Origin: Commensalibacter papalotli (ex Servin-Garciduenas et al. 2014)
Lineage (GTDB): Bacteria; Pseudomonadota; Alphaproteobacteria; Acetobacterales; Acetobacteraceae
Direction of reading: 5' to 3'
Assembly (NCBI RefSeq): GCF_000527695.1
Contig: NZ_ATSX01000001.1
Coordinates: 496,001 to 560,000, forward strand
Length of the DNA stretch: 64,000 nucleotides
The notes beneath the pieces are model-generated. The model saw only the letters and a list, made by a program, of their open reading frames with translations, searched no databases and was not told the origin of the DNA. This document shows positions 63,901 through 64,000 of this stretch, piece after piece (the stretch's first letter is position 1; the number at the start of each line of letters is the position of its first letter). The translations under genes and the position numbers were made by a program.

Positions 63901-64000
63901 GAAATTGCAAAAAGAGTTATAAAATCAATCTGGAGATTTTCATAAAATAGCAGTTGTTGTTTTGTAATTAAATTTATCGTTCTTATTGTGATCAAAATAT

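Overview
The window is AT-rich bacterial DNA from what looks like an alphaproteobacterium. The serB (divergent) / miaA-ilvB-ilvN-ilvC block, the complex I NDUFA9-like gene, the gltD-gltB order and a Tat-exported OpgG-type protein fit Acetobacteraceae. The low GC points to an insect-gut acetic acid bacterium such as Commensalibacter. That placement is inference from gene content and memory, not from a search.

Layout. 0-3 kb: the 3' end of a divergent NadC/ModD-like gene, a small secreted repeat protein, and three leftward genes (methyltransferase, fructosamine-kinase-like, low-molecular-weight phosphatase). 3.3-9.3 kb: a tightly coupled five-gene operon made of a membrane sensor (Cache-GAF-degenerate cyclase), an MlaE-type permease with a calcium-loop-like N-terminus, an MlaF-like subunit that has lost its ATPase motifs, an MCE/MlaD protein and a lipoprotein. 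9.4-24 kb: DUF423, Nudix, osmoregulated periplasmic glucan synthesis (opgG and opgH, split by a SulP transporter), an orphan DNA adenine methylase, serB, miaA and the branched-chain amino acid genes ilvBNC. 24-30 kb: a broken small gene, then a leftward operon encoding two tandem GT92-like glycosyltransferases with C-terminal discoidin domains, a TPR protein and a glutamine amidotransferase. 30-40 kb: an aldo/keto reductase, two related DMT exporters flanking a ClbS/DfsB-like gene, the rpmI-rplT-pheS-pheT translation cluster, and two tandem YddG-like DMT exporters. 40-44 kb: lepA and a umuC-like polymerase.

44-55.4 kb is the accessory region, bounded by tRNA-Ser(GGA) and tRNA-Leu(CAG). It holds an orphan two-partner-secretion transporter, a membrane-anchored Mrr-type nuclease and a heavily decayed prophage. 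Remnants of an integrase, an Arc-like repressor, a KilA-N/KilAC antirepressor, a lysin and a collagen-like tail fibre can be read through frameshifts and stops. The LamG-like fibre C-terminus and a downstream SGNH hydrolase remain open. 55.5-64 kb returns to core metabolism: an Ldh-family dehydrogenase, the NDUFA9-like protein and glutamate synthase (gltD-gltB).

The most unusual item is the 3.3-9.3 kb operon. It keeps the architecture of a retrograde lipid (Mla/MCE) transporter, but both nucleotide-handling parts, the cyclase domain and the ABC ATPase, appear catalytically dead while the reading frames are intact and translationally coupled. No rRNA gene, CRISPR array or intact insertion sequence was seen.
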